DNA from: Ancylostoma caninum
Lineage: Eukaryota; Nematoda; Chromadorea; Rhabditida; Ancylostomatidae
Assembly (NCBI GenBank): GCA_037903475.1
Contig: JBAJFG010000215.1
Span: forward strand, 1-64,000
Length of the DNA: 64,000 bases
Direction: 5' to 3'
The notes under the pieces were generated by a model. It was not told the DNA's origin, did no database searches, and saw only the letters and a list, made by a program, of their open reading frames with translations. Of this stretch, positions 11,298-22,218 are shown one piece after another. The position numbers were made by a program, and so were the translations under genes. Position 1 is the first letter of the stretch, and each line of letters opens with the position of its first letter.

Positions 11298-11819
11298 GTG
11301 TCCACCAGTGGCGGACGCCAAATTTTCGAAATTACTTTACAATACAAATAAAAATCTTGTGTTAGTTTATTTTTAATTGTTTATTTTTATTATTATTTTT
11401 AATATATTTTTTATTTATTGTTTATTATTATAATTAATATTATTCCACGGATCTCCCTCCTACGAGGGATCCCAGCCGATTTGCTGCGAGGCTACGTGGC
11501 GCGACCCCAGGTGGCGGATAGGGGTTTACCGCGGACCAAAAGCAGCCATGCGCTTGCCCTGCGACGCGGGTAGATCTAGGGGATGGACTCCTTAGTTCGA
11601 CAGTGCTGGATTCGATTCATGCGGCCGGCATATGAGTGTGAACATGCACTCACGCGCGTGGGTGTGTGCAAATGCTTTGTGCGGGCTGTATCCTGCAGTT
11701 CGGATTTGGCCAAAAGCTCGCACTCTAACGACTGGGAAGCGCATGAGAGGCGAGTAGGGGCCGCCTCTAACAAATAAGTCCCTTGTCCACGGGGGGAATT
11801 CCTTCTCCCCGTAAATCGA

Positions 11820-11903
11820 ATGCCGGCGACAGGCCGCAGTGACAGGCCGGCTGACGAACACCCCATGTCACATCACATGGATCATGACGCCAAATGGATT
11901 TGA
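11820..11903 (+). CDS. Possible short overlapping RTE ORF1
   Basis: An ATG at 11820 opens a 27-codon frame that overlaps the start of the long RTE ORF in another frame. Some RTE elements have a tiny first ORF overlapping the main one. No conserved motif is visible, so this is only a positional suggestion. Another 64-codon frame at 11583-11777 (TTG or a later start) also lies in the leader. Confidence 0.2.
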   Translation: MPATGRSDRPADEHPMSHHMDHDAKWI

Positions 11904-14871
11904 GCAGAATGCTACGGCGTACGCGGGAATCGACGCCCACTCGCGGGGCCCGGTGAGTGTGGACAATAATATGCGAGGGTCCTCGATGTTTCTCGAACGG
12001 CGGCATCGGGGGGCAAGCAGGCGAGTCGTTAAGGATCACTGCGTAGCCAATACGCGTATTGCGACTTTGAACGTTGGCACGTTGACAGGTCGCTCATATG
12101 AGCTAGCAGCAGCACTACAGCGCCGACGAATCGACCTATGCGCTGTGCAGGAGACAAGATGGTCAGGAAGCAAATCCAAGGACATCGGATGCGGCTACAA
12201 GATCGTCTATAATGGCAGTCCAGGTACAAGGAACGGCGTCGGGGTCATCGTCTCTGAAAGGTTCAGGGATTCCATAGCAGTCGTAGAGCGTTTTGACGAC
12301 CGTCTTATGAAGATTGTTATTGTCACGCAAGAACGGCGCATTCACTTCTTCTCGGCATATGCTCCACAGACTGGATGCACCGATCGGGTCAAGGATGACT
12401 TCTGGGCACTGATTGGTGAGACGACCGCAGCAATACCTCCAGAAGACACGATCATCATTGCGGGAGACCTGAATGGCCACGTAGGAGTGACGAAAGACGG
12501 CTACAGGTGCCACGGTGGCTTCGGATACGGGGTGCGCAACGACGATGGTGAGCGTATACTCGACTATGCCGAGTCTCACAATCTTGTCATAGCAAACACG
12601 AAGTTCCGAAAGCGACCATCCCACCTTGTTACTTTCTACAGTGGTGGCAACGAGACACAGATCGATTACGTCCTCGTGAGGTACCGAGACCAGAAGCTTG
12701 TCACGGACGCAAAAGTTGTGCCTTACGAGACGGTCACGTCCCAGCATCGACCGCTAATCTGCACGATGAAAATCACTCCGCCAAATCAGAGGCGCGTCGA
12801 GCGATGTGGGCCGGCTCGAATCAGGTGGTGGAGACTAAGAGAGAGACAAGTAGATGTCATCTCCAAGATCGAGTTGCCACCTGTCACGAACGTAGATGAG
12901 ACATGGCAAGGGGCTACCAATAATATCCTTGCAGCAGCTCGTTCCGAACTTGGCACTACCAAACCAGACCGACGGAAGATCGAAAGAAAGACTTGGCTTT
13001 GGACGGAAGAAGTGAGAACGAAAGTCCGCGAAAAGAAGCGTTTGTACCATCTCTTCCTTGACAATAAAACGGCAGACAACTGGAGCAGTTACAGGGAGGC
13101 AAAGAGGGCTGCGAAGAAGGCCGTGGCCGCTGCGAAAGCGGCTCATTACGATGAAGTCTGTAAGAAGTTGGACTCGAAAGACGGTGAGCGCTTTATTTAC
13201 CGACTGGCGAAGTCGCGTCAGCGCCAAGCAGACGATGTCGAGAAGTTTCACGGCGTTAACGATGAACAAGGCCATCTTCTCATGGACCGCAAGATGGCGA
13301 CGCAACGATGGAGGGATTATTTTGAGAAAGTCTCCACGGAAGAATTTGCGCATCCTTCTGTCCCAGAAATCCCGCCCACCTTCGGACCGGTGCAGCCGAT
13401 CACCATCGAAGAGACCATGTTTGCATTGAAACGTATGAAGCTAGGCAAAGCGACTGGTCCAGATGATATGGCAGCGGAAGTGTGGAAGGCACAGGGTTGG
13501 AGCTCCGCCGAATGGTTGACGAAATTTTTCAACTTGGCAATAGCGGAGAAGAAGGTGCCCGAGGACTGGCAACGAAGCATCACCATCCCGATCTGGAAAG
13601 GTAAGGGCAGTCCCGCAGATTGCGCGAACTATAGGCCAATCCGTCTGTTGTCGCACACCATGAAGATCTTCGAGCGTATCATTGATCGCCGGATTCGTGA
13701 AATTGTTCAACTATCCCCGAACCAGTGCGGTTTTGTACCCGGATGCGGCACTACCGATGCCATCCATGCTGCCCGTCTCCTGATCGAGAAGCATCGTGAG
13801 AAGAAACGGCCACTGCACCTAGCGTTCCTCGACCTGGAGAAGGCCTTCGATCGCGTTCCGCACGAAGTGATCTGGTACGCAATGCGGCTTCAAGGCATTC
13901 CGGAGGAGCTTCTCAGATGGGTGCAGATGCTTTACGCCGATCATAGGAGTAAAGTGCAGGCGGCAGCCGGCACATCGACAGAGTTTCCCATAACCGTTGG
14001 CGTACACCAAGGCTCAGCTCTCTCTCCTCTCCTTTTCATCGTTGTCATGGATGCCCTCACAAAGGACCTTCAAAGACCGGTTCCTTGGACGCTGTTGTAT
14101 GCCGACGACGTAATGCTAGCATCTGAAGACAAGGGTGAGCTTGAACGGCAGACGCAAGCGTGGAGTGACCGACTGGCACGGTTTGGCCTTCGCCTCAACA
14201 TTAAGAAGACCGTGTATCTGACCACAGACGAACACGAGCCCGGCACTATTAAAGTTAATGGCATGAATCTCCCGAGAGCCACTGCGTTCAAATACCTCGG
14301 TTCAATGGTCTCATCGGACGGCAGTCTCGCTCATGAGATGATCGCACGCGTTAACGCTGCGTGGCTGAAGTGGCGCTCACTGACTGGTGTGCTGTGCGAC
14401 AAGAGCATCCCAGACCGCCTGAAGTCGAAGATCTACCGAACAGTGGTACGCCCGGTCGCGCTCTATGGTGCCGAATGTTGGCCTGCCACCAAGGAAATGG
14501 AGCGCCGAATCAACGTCATGGAAATGAGGATGCTGCGGTGGATGGGTGGCATTACGCAGCTGGATCGCTTCTGCAACCAGGACATACGGCAGCGATTTGG
14601 AGTTACTGCGATAGCCAACAAACTCCGTGAGGCGCGTCTGCGATGGTTCGGCCACGTTCTCCGTGCTGATGGCGATAAAGTCTGTAGGATTGGCTTCAAT
14701 CTAGAAGTACCAGGAAAGCGACCGAAAGGACGACCAAAGCAAAGATGGCTTGACACTCTGCACGCCGACCTCAAGCTGGTTAGGATCCATCCCGACCAGG
14801 CGCACGACAGGGCAATATGGCGTCAAAGGATCAGCAAAGCGGACCCCGCTACGAAACGGGAAAAACGCTAG
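11884..14871 (+). CDS. RTE ORF: apurinic-type endonuclease and reverse transcriptase
   Basis: Encodes the polyprotein that nicks target DNA and reverse-transcribes the element RNA. From the first ATG (11884) it is 995 residues; the frame is open from a GTG at 11839. The N-terminal exonuclease/endonuclease/phosphatase domain starts near residue 55: TLNVGTLTG, QETRW with the metal-binding Glu near residue 90, SAYAPQTG, AGDLNGHVG, and SQHRP with the catalytic His. The reverse transcriptase follows: GFVPGCGTTDA, FLDLEKAFDRVP (Asp near 650), GVHQGSALSPLLF, and the YADD box at about 739-742. The C-terminal region has the conserved RLRWFGHVLR and RPKGRPKQRW segments. Length and domain order fit an RTE ORF2. 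No stop or frameshift is seen, so it may be active or recently active. Confidence 0.95.
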   Translation: MTPNGFEQNATAYAGIDAHSRGPVSVDNNMRGSSMFLERRHRGASRRVVKDHCVANTRIATLNVGTLTGRSYELAAALQRRRIDLCAVQETRWSGSKSKDIGCGYKIVYNGSPGTRNGVGVIVSERFRDSIAVVERFDDRLMKIVIVTQERRIHFFSAYAPQTGCTDRVKDDFWALIGETTAAIPPEDTIIIAGDLNGHVGVTKDGYRCHGGFGYGVRNDDGERILDYAESHNLVIANTKFRKRPSHLVTFYSGGNETQIDYVLVRYRDQKLVTDAKVVPYETVTSQHRPLICTMKITPPNQRRVERCGPARIRWWRLRERQVDVISKIELPPVTNVDETWQGATNNILAAARSELGTTKPDRRKIERKTWLWTEEVRTKVREKKRLYHLFLDNKTADNWSSYREAKRAAKKAVAAAKAAHYDEVCKKLDSKDGERFIYRLAKSRQRQADDVEKFHGVNDEQGHLLMDRKMATQRWRDYFEKVSTEEFAHPSVPEIPPTFGPVQPITIEETMFALKRMKLGKATGPDDMAAEVWKAQGWSSAEWLTKFFNLAIAEKKVPEDWQRSITIPIWKGKGSPADCANYRPIRLLSHTMKIFERIIDRRIREIVQLSPNQCGFVPGCGTTDAIHAARLLIEKHREKKRPLHLAFLDLEKAFDRVPHEVIWYAMRLQGIPEELLRWVQMLYADHRSKVQAAAGTSTEFPITVGVHQGSALSPLLFIVVMDALTKDLQRPVPWTLLYADDVMLASEDKGELERQTQAWSDRLARFGLRLNIKKTVYLTTDEHEPGTIKVNGMNLPRATAFKYLGSMVSSDGSLAHEMIARVNAAWLKWRSLTGVLCDKSIPDRLKSKIYRTVVRPVALYGAECWPATKEMERRINVMEMRMLRWMGGITQLDRFCNQDIRQRFGVTAIANKLREARLRWFGHVLRADGDKVCRIGFNLEVPGKRPKGRPKQRWLDTLHADLKLVRIHPDQAHDRAIWRQRISKADPATKREKR

Positions 14872-15002
14872 GAAGAAGAAGATTATAATTAATATTATTA
14901 TTAATTTTATTTTCCGTCTGGGTCCCCAAAACGGCGGAGACCCCACTTTTCTTCCCACGCCCCCCCTCCCGCCCACTTTCTGCGTCCGCCACTGGTGTCC
15001 AC

Positions 15003-15940
15003 CGATCGAGAAAGAGTCCGCAGTGGCCCAATAGTGGAAAAACGGAAGGATACGGGTCCGTCGATGGAGAAGGGGTCTGCCATGGCCCAACACTGGGAAA
15101 ACGGCAGGGTACGGGTCCATCGATGGAGAAAGGGTCCGCCGTGGTCCAATAGTGGAGGAAACGCCAGGATACGGGTCCATCGATGGAGATTGGGTCTGCA
15201 GGGGCCCATTAACGGGGAAATGCCAACCAACGAGTCCACGGATGGGGATTGGGTCTGCTATGGCCCAATACTGGAGAGAGCGCCTGGATACGGTCCATGG
15301 ATGGGGACTGGGTCCGCAAGGGGCCGATTAATGGGGAAAGCGCCGGGATACGAGTCACGATGGATCGGGTCTGTGCTGACCCAGTAGTGAGAAGAACGCC
15401 AGGATACAGATCCACAAATGGAGGATGGGTCTGCCCTGGCCCAACAGCGGGATAAGCACCAGGATACGGGTGCACTGATGGAGAATGGGTCCGCCATGAC
15501 CCAATAGTGGGGAAAACGCCAAGATGCACGTCTGGCGATGGAGAAGGGGCACGCTACGCGCTCATTTGCGTCTCAGTCGACCATCTCTTCTTCCTCTCTG
15601 TTGGCTGTTCATAACGGGTCCAGGCATGTAAGAAATGTGACAAAAAAGAGTAGGTATTATCAGATGAGCATCGGAAATGAGCATCATATGTAGGTGCGGG
15701 ATTAAGAATTTGCAAGGAAGGCTAGGATAGCGAGAAGACTCGAAGGCCGATGTTGGCGAGGCGGCCAGACCCGTAGAGTACACGCAACTCATAAGGAGAA
15801 TTTCGTATTTGAGCTCAGCTAATGATTAGTTTTGCTTTTTTGCTGATTTTCTAAGCATTCCCCACGTGCGAAGCCTTTGCACATACCTCAAGTGGCTGCC
15901 CCACCCCACTTTCTAGCGTCCCGAAGGGGCGCTAGTAAAT
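15003..15940 (-). repeat. Repeat R copy A, minisatellite half
   Basis: Read on the minus strand it starts with the hairpin CTAGCGCCCC-TTC-GGGACGCTAG (about 15913-15936), then about 300 bp matching 48800-49140. A minisatellite of about 58-62-bp units follows (15003-15550), with consensus GGACCCGTATCCTGGCGTTT and CCACTATTGGGCCA. It continues into 10296-11006 across the nested insertion. The many open frames in the minisatellite are chance. Confidence 0.85.
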
Positions 15941-16418
15941 ATATCTAGTGTTATTATGTTAGGTGTTAGTGAATTCAGAACTGAACTCAATGGTTAGTAA
16001 ATCATCGGTTGGTCAAAAAATCACTGGTTTGGCAAAAAACGGGTTAGTCATGAACCCATTGTTTAGTCATTATCAACAAAACAACAACAAAATAGGTTAG
16101 TGCTAGCCATACAACAATTGAGTCATCATCGCGGTTGATCGCCTTGAGCGGTTGCTCTTTACAGTGCTCTGCTAACCACTCTGTTTTTTCGCTGTTTTCT
16201 TGCCCTTTCCTTAATCATTTTTGCTATCTCTGAACGATTTCAACTGCAGCATCCTAGTTTCTTTTCATTTAAATTTCCGACTGCTTTATCTGTTAAATTG
16301 GTTTCACTTGTTGAGGTTTCTCTTCAGTTGATCTGCCAACCTACGGATTGGTCAAGTCAGTCAAAATGGTTAGCAGAAGTCAACGTTCTACAAAGCCGGC
16401 TAATCGATCCTTACGCAG

Positions 16419-19095
16419 TTGGAATCTGATGTAACTCGGATTACTTCCTGGGCTTCAGTGAGTGCAGAACAGGACAGTGAGGATCACAGCAAGTTATCTG
16501 TCCTGGAACTTATGAGAGTAGTGATGAAACGCAACAAGGACCCAGCAACGGGAGGGACTTTGACCGTGCTCTCTGAGAAGCTTCATGTTGATGTTTCCAG
16601 AAAACGTAGACAAAAATAGCCAAGCATTGTCGTAGTTGGGCTGCCTAAAGCAAACCCAGACCTACGCCCTTCCGAACGCCAACATGACCTTGAGATGAAG
16701 ACCACGCCACTTCTGGACGTGATCAACGTCGAATGTCGGCCTATAGAAGTGTACCATTCAGGAAGGCCAGACCCAACTCGCTCCAGGCTGGTTGGGGTAG
16801 TATTTCCATCAACGGCTTGTGGAAAGGAAAAAAGGACTATGAACTGAAAAAACTGAAATAGCCAGCGAAGGAGCGAAATGCAGGTAAGCAATAGGTCGTT
16901 TACAAAGGTGAGTTACGGCAAAAATCGGCATTACCCAAAAATCTATCCTGGAAAACCTTTGAGTTCGCATGGTTTGCGGGACAAACCGTCTATTAGTTGT
17001 CTTCTCCTGAACGCTCGCAGTTTCTCGAAAAAGCTGAAGCGTTTGCACGTATTTTTGAATGATTTTGAACCAGATGACGCAGCCATTACCGAAACATGGT
17101 TAACACCTAAGGTCTTGAATTCCAAAATAATCGGTCACTCTCCCTACACAATCAATAGTTAATCGCTCTAAAAGGAAAGGGAGAGGAGTTTGTTACCTCG
17201 TTATGACTAATTATGCTGCTCGGAAAATCGATCACATTGTTTTTTGGCTGCAGATCACTGCGCATAGACCTCTTCAGTTTTGATTTCCCACACCTGACTC
17301 TTGTGGACATTTATAGTCCAACGGAAAATAGCAGTCAAGAGGATGATAGATTAATTCAATTGTGTGCTGACATCTGCTCAACCCAGATTTTAATTTGCAG
17401 ATTGACTGGTCCGCTATGTCGCCTATAAACAGTGCCTCCCATAAATTCTTGAACTTCTTCCATAGTACTGGTTCGAAGCAGTACTCACGGAGAAACTTTA
17501 CTCTGCGTTTGCTGTTTTCGTGGAACTTAGAATTGAACATCCTTGCCGCCAAGAATACCCCAGACATATACAGTCACTTGAAGCTCAGAAGCAGAGGTTG
17601 TTTGATTCTATCCCCACTCCTCTGTCAGGCCACCTTCGCAAGAAGGTCCGCGAGGACACAGAATATCGTTTCAAAAATACTTACGAAAGACGCCTCGCTT
17701 CGAGAAAAAGGCGATGGGCCTTTCAGTACCTGCGTAAGAAAACGAAACCAGTTTCCAGTGCAAGGACTATGACGGATGATTTTGACATTCTGAATTGTGG
17801 TGATCAATCTAAAACCGACGCTTTGGGGAAATACTTTGCAAGCATATTTCAAGATAATCTGAGCAACTCTCCTCCTGCCTCCTTTCTGAGCATATTGATC
17901 ATAAATGTTCTGAATTGATCACACATCCAGAGGATACCTTGAAATTTCTGAGAAACTTAAACACCCCTATTACCGTGTCTTTTGATGGCATTCCCCAGAT
18001 CGTGTACAAAAAGTGTGCCTTAGCTCTGTATAAGCCTCTAACGCTCATTTTCAATATCTCTCTAATACTCGGTGAAGTGCCAGATCTGTGGAAAAATGCT
18101 ATCATCACACCCATTCCTAAAGTTTCAGAGACCAAGTACGCTTCCGATTTTCGTCCTATTAGCACCACCCCTGCAAAGGTTATGGAGAAGATTATTAGAG
18201 AAACGCTTCAGTCGTGATTCCAACGATTCCATGTTATTCTTAAGGATCAGCATGGTTTCATTGCCGTTTCTTCCACGTTAACTAATCTTGCTGATTGCCT
18301 TTGACGGAGTCAATCACCATATTTTGCTGACCAGACTTGAAACCCTAGGCATTTGCGGTCAGCTTCTTAGATGGCTTGAATCGTACCTTGAATCTCGTAA
18401 GCTGGCGGTCAAAGTTGGCACTAATTCTTCTGAAATGTACCCCTGCCCCAGTGGAGTACCACAAGGGGGAGTTTTATCTTCCTTGTTATTTCTGGTTTAC
18501 ACAATTGATTTAGGCAATTTGTTCGAAGACTTTCTTGACGTAAGTCAAGTTTCACGCCGACGATATTAAGGTTTGTACTGCCTTGATGATGAGAGTCGTT
18601 GCAAAATTCGAAATGAAATTCAAGTCTCCATCTCCGAAATTTGTCAATGGCTTGTATCTTTTGACTTGGAGGTGAATATTGACAAGTGCTCTGTTCTACA
18701 CTTCGACAATGTACACCAAGGTGATTATAGAATAAATGGGAAGACATGTCGATCGAGAAAGATCTGGGAGTGCTCATAGAATCTGGTCTCAAATTTACGG
18801 AGCATGTTGAGAAGATCACAAATAACGCATTTTCGGTATTATTTACTATGCTCCACAGTATTCAAAGCACCGATTCCAAAATTTTACTCCGACTTCGCAA
18901 ATCTTATGTCATTCCACAACTTGAATACTATTCACCTGTTGGTACGCACACCTGGAAAAGCAAATTCGCAAGCTTAAAAAAAGTGCAGCAAACGTTTACA
19001 CGTTTGTGTATCTTCGATTGTTTCCGTGGACTAGATATGAGGATATGCCTAGTTATAGTGAGCACCTGGGATGTTTTCACTAGGATATGCTAGAA
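16419..19095 (+). pseudogene. Decayed CR1/Jockey-type LINE (endonuclease-RT)
   Basis: Pieces of one element lie in order but in shifting frames. 16419-16860 is a possible ORF1 remnant. 16878-17162 is an endonuclease start with LLLNARSFSKKLKRL and ITETWL. Near 17383 is DFNLQIDW. At 17915-18217 is the RT region NAIITPIPKV...DFRPIS, with an in-frame stop after it. 18300-18540 carries LLRWLESYLESR and PSGVPQGGVLSSLLF. Near 18550 is a HADDIK catalytic box, and 18746-19093 is the thumb region (DLGVLIESGLKF, FTRLC). Stops and frameshifts break it repeatedly, so it cannot encode a working enzyme. Clade placement (CR1/Jockey group) is from motif style only. Confidence 0.85.
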
Positions 19096-19099
19096 CGGA

Positions 19100-19870
19100 G
19101 ACGTCTTGCGCATGATGTTGTCTTCTGTTTAGAGTTCTAAACCAAGAAATATGTAAACCATAAGGCCAGTAAATAGTGGGTATTTCGTCTCTGTAATGGC
19201 AGAGTTGTGGGGGGGGGGGGTGTTAATATTCACTACAATCGTTGTGCTAGGTTGCTTTAGAAGTTCATCCTCGAGCTGTTACGATCAAAGAATAGCAGAA
19301 TGTTCAGAAATAAGTTGAAGGAGCTTGATTTCTCACAATTTTTACGGAGTCCAGATTAGATGCATTCCTTTACCTCCTTTTTTAGAATTTCGTTCCGCTA
19401 CTGCACATGCTCAGTCTTTCTTTTCACGGCCAAGTGTTTTAGGAGCGATTCTGCCTGCTCATTATGTGTTCTTTCAATTTCAAATTTCCTTATTTCTCTA
19501 CTGTTTAATTAGGTGCCTTCATCATTGTGTCTACTAACAAAATCAAGGTGGTGATGTTTGTTTTTGTATAATCGCGTTGACCATGTCAGTCCCCTCTGAG
19601 CTTCGTTCCAAACGATCAACTATCCAGTATACCGGTTCCGCAGAGGTTTCAGTTGGTATAACTGCGTGCCGGAGCTCCGGCATATTCCAATAAACCTTAT
19701 GCGCTCTTGGGCACGTGGCCAACTAGGGCGGATAATCAACTACCACTTCCTCATAAGGTTTTGGTCAGCTAATTCAGTCATATAGCTCAATCTTTGGAAC
19801 CAAACCCGAAAGGAAGAGTGACTGCTTTTTCCATATTGTTTTAGTGTATTTGTAAAAGATTTCTGGTTGA
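19100..19870. other. Unassigned DNA after LINE remnant
   Basis: Includes a G homopolymer at about 19209-19220. No gene or RNA was recognised. Confidence 0.3.
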
Positions 19871-19879
19871 ACAGATCCT

Positions 19880-19990
19880 GTTACAGTGTTTACGTGCCAT
19901 TGGTAGAAAGTTTTCGAGAGCGCCGAGCCTGTGGTATTTGAACCCGGCATTGCTCAGCTGTTCAAGTACGCCATTCATCAGATTTTGGCT
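19880..19990. repeat. Fragment of the 56.6-kb palindrome family
   Basis: GGTAGAAAGTTTTCGAGAGC followed by CCGAGCCTGTGG and CAGCTGTTC matches the outer arm of the palindrome at 56627-57470. It is a partial single arm with no mirror partner nearby. Confidence 0.5.
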
Positions 19991-20194
19991 CTAGTGAGCA
20001 TTTTTCTTCCCTTTTTTCATAAAGTGAAGTGTATGTGTAATGTTGAAACCTATGGCTTTGAATTAAATGAGTGACGTGCTCGAATACCTGAGCGAACCCG
20101 ATCTCGCTTATCACATGCAGGGCGCCCGCGCACGCATCGCAATCTCGCTCGCCTTAACAACTTTTTACCGATGCAGCGTAACGTTTGTATTTAC

Positions 20195-21428
20195 CTATAG
20201 GAGTGTTCGCGACCGTCGCGTCCCAGCAAACTGTTCAAATGCGATGGGTCCCGAGTGGATGCATGCACAAACAATGGTCGCGATGTGGTAGTTGGCGATT
20301 CCTATCGCGACGCGACGTTGCGTGGCGACGTCGCGCCCTGTTTATACTTTTTTCTTGAAAAACGACGCAATGGGACGAATTCGCGTCGCACCTGCTAGCA
20401 GACGCGACGCGATGGTTTCGCTGATGTTGCGGACTAGAATTGAGCACCGTTCCATAGTTTTTCGAGTGGCTTTGGCCCAAAACCTACGGAATAGGACGAA
20501 TTCAGTTGGAGATGCGAATGTGAACGAACCTGGACGCGTCTTATGCTTTTTAGGTAGTAATTTTGTGAGCTTTTTATGTTTCTGATGTTGTCTTCTGTTT
20601 ATGAGCGGTTACTACTTACAACTAGTCAGCCGAGCTGTAGAAGAACACAATGTGGGTATACATGTTACTATATATTGATCTAGAGATTTTGTTCTGAATT
20701 TGAGTTATCGGAATCGTTTCCCATTCATGTGGACATCGTTGTACAGGTGCTTCAGGAAATCACAAAATAATACGTCTAACCAGTGAAAGATTAGAAAAGA
20801 TCAAAAGCACGGGGCTAGAATATGACTAAGTGAACGAAACTCCCAACTAGGTCAGAAAATCACACATTCGACCAGCGCAGGACCAAAAACATCAAATCGA
20901 GGAACTGGAACAACGTACATCTTGAACAAGGAAAACCTTGGTAGTACTACAAGAACACACCTGAACAGTGAAAAAAAAGTGCCGAAGCACGGGACTACAA
21001 CAATGCATGCATAGGAGAAAAACCATTCTGATAACTCAAATGCAAAAACAAATCACAACAAACAAATCCAACATACAAATAAATGAGAAAAACCCGCAAT
21101 GCTTTCTTCGATATCTTGGAAACAAAGATTCTTGGCGAGGAACCCGGCTCAAAATTGAAGTCCCCGCAGAGATCACCACTGAAATTCGCTGAGAACTTCC
21201 CCTAGACATTCTAGACCAGAAACGGTACCACGAGGTCCAAAACAGTCCGTGGAAACCCATGATCCCCGCTACGTTGAAGTGTGCATGTGGTTTTGCGTGG
21301 GTACGTAAATTTGCGACGTTCAGCATGGCGCGATGGGGCGACGCGACAGCTTCGCTGCCCGTCGCGTCGCGCGTGTTGTGGCCATCGCCGCGACGCCATC
21401 GCGTCGCGAAAAAGTATAAACACTCCTT
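20195..21428. repeat. GCGACGC-rich inverted segments, possible 1.2-kb element
   Basis: AGGAGTGTT near 20200 and AACACTCCT ending near 21428 are inverted. Both are bordered inward by CGCGAC-rich sequence (CGCGACGCGACG near 20310, GTCGCGTCGCGCG near 21360) and by TATACTTTTTTC / AAAAAGTATA. This could be one element with short inverted ends or two copies of a smaller repeat in opposite orientation. The interior 20590-21200 is AT-rich and non-coding by eye. Confidence 0.35.
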
Positions 21429-21479
21429 ATGACGCACTGATTACACCATCGGTGCATCAAAGAAATAAATAAACACGAC

Positions 21480-22215
21480 AAGTCGAAATGTGCTGTTATC
21501 TTGTCTCTAGCAATATTTGGTGAACTTGAACCCCCACCTACTGCTATGCCCTCTGGGGGTGCCAAAACACTAGGGTATCCTCTCCACGTTCTTTAGTGCA
21601 TCTTTTCTGCGTGCAGTCAAGTTATGCAGGACCCAGATATGTTAACTGCTCATTATACCTTGAATTTGATTCATAATATTTTGATTATTTTACCATTAAT
21701 GGAATCGTGAGTCGACATGTTTTCAGGGGTTGAGCTCTATAGCTTTTTGTAGGACCGCGAATCGCTTACAGAGGATGCCCAAGGTTGACTCCATCATTCT
21801 GCTAGCACTGGAGTTGGAGTGAATGAAAATGATTAGTACATTTTGATTTAAGTTTGAATCCAACCCGGAATGTTTTTGTTGAACCTCATTCGGCTATGTC
21901 CTCTGTTGGTTTCATTGCCGTCATCTAAAAATTCTGTCCACAGCCACTATCCATGAACAAGTAAGATTGCACTGGCCCAACCTCATTCAATTCGCGAGTT
22001 ATGGGGAACACGCTCTCGTTTTGCTCAATCCACGTCTAGAAGTTGCCTATCAATTACAACGTTTCAGTCGATGTTGAATTCCCTCCTACTAGCCTTCACG
22101 TCCGAAGTTCGAAAAACACCTGCATCACCTACCAGGAGTCGAACGCCACTATGTTGTAATCGCAGTTGCAGCATGCCAGCTGTTGAAAGCTATTTCTAGT
22201 TGGCCTTTTATTAGG
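21480..22215. other. Unassigned DNA
   Basis: No recognisable gene or repeat was seen. Confidence 0.3.
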
Positions 22216-22218
22216 TTG

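Larger units (their letters stand above)
11445..14881 (+). mobile_element. Full-length RTE-clade non-LTR retrotransposon
   Basis: A 3,437-bp insertion flanked by a perfect 18-bp direct repeat ATTATAATTAATATTATT (11427-11444 and 14882-14899). It has a roughly 440-bp 5' leader, one long ORF, and a very short 3' end: the ORF stop is followed at once by GAAGAAGAAG. A near-absent 3' UTR and short-repeat 3' end are typical of RTE elements. The perfect target duplication and uninterrupted ORF indicate a recent insertion. Confidence 0.93.
11306..14994. mobile_element. hAT-type MITE 2, interrupted by an RTE element
   Basis: A second member of the same MITE family, in opposite orientation. It begins CAGTGGCGGACGC right after the shared GTGTCCAC and ends GCGTCCGCCACTG before a third GTGTCCAC (14995-15002). 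Its left part mirrors the right half of MITE 1 and its right part (14882-14994) mirrors the left half. The body between is the RTE retrotransposon at 11445-14881; without it and the duplicated target the MITE would be about 234 bp. Confidence 0.88.

Noticed and set aside
12163..14774. Long minus-strand frames under the RTE ORF
   Set aside because: They are shadows of the strongly coding plus strand, with no domains.
14907..15552. Proline/serine-rich frames in the minisatellite
   Set aside because: Repeat-generated frames of repeat R. The same pattern appears in copy B at 49071-49524.
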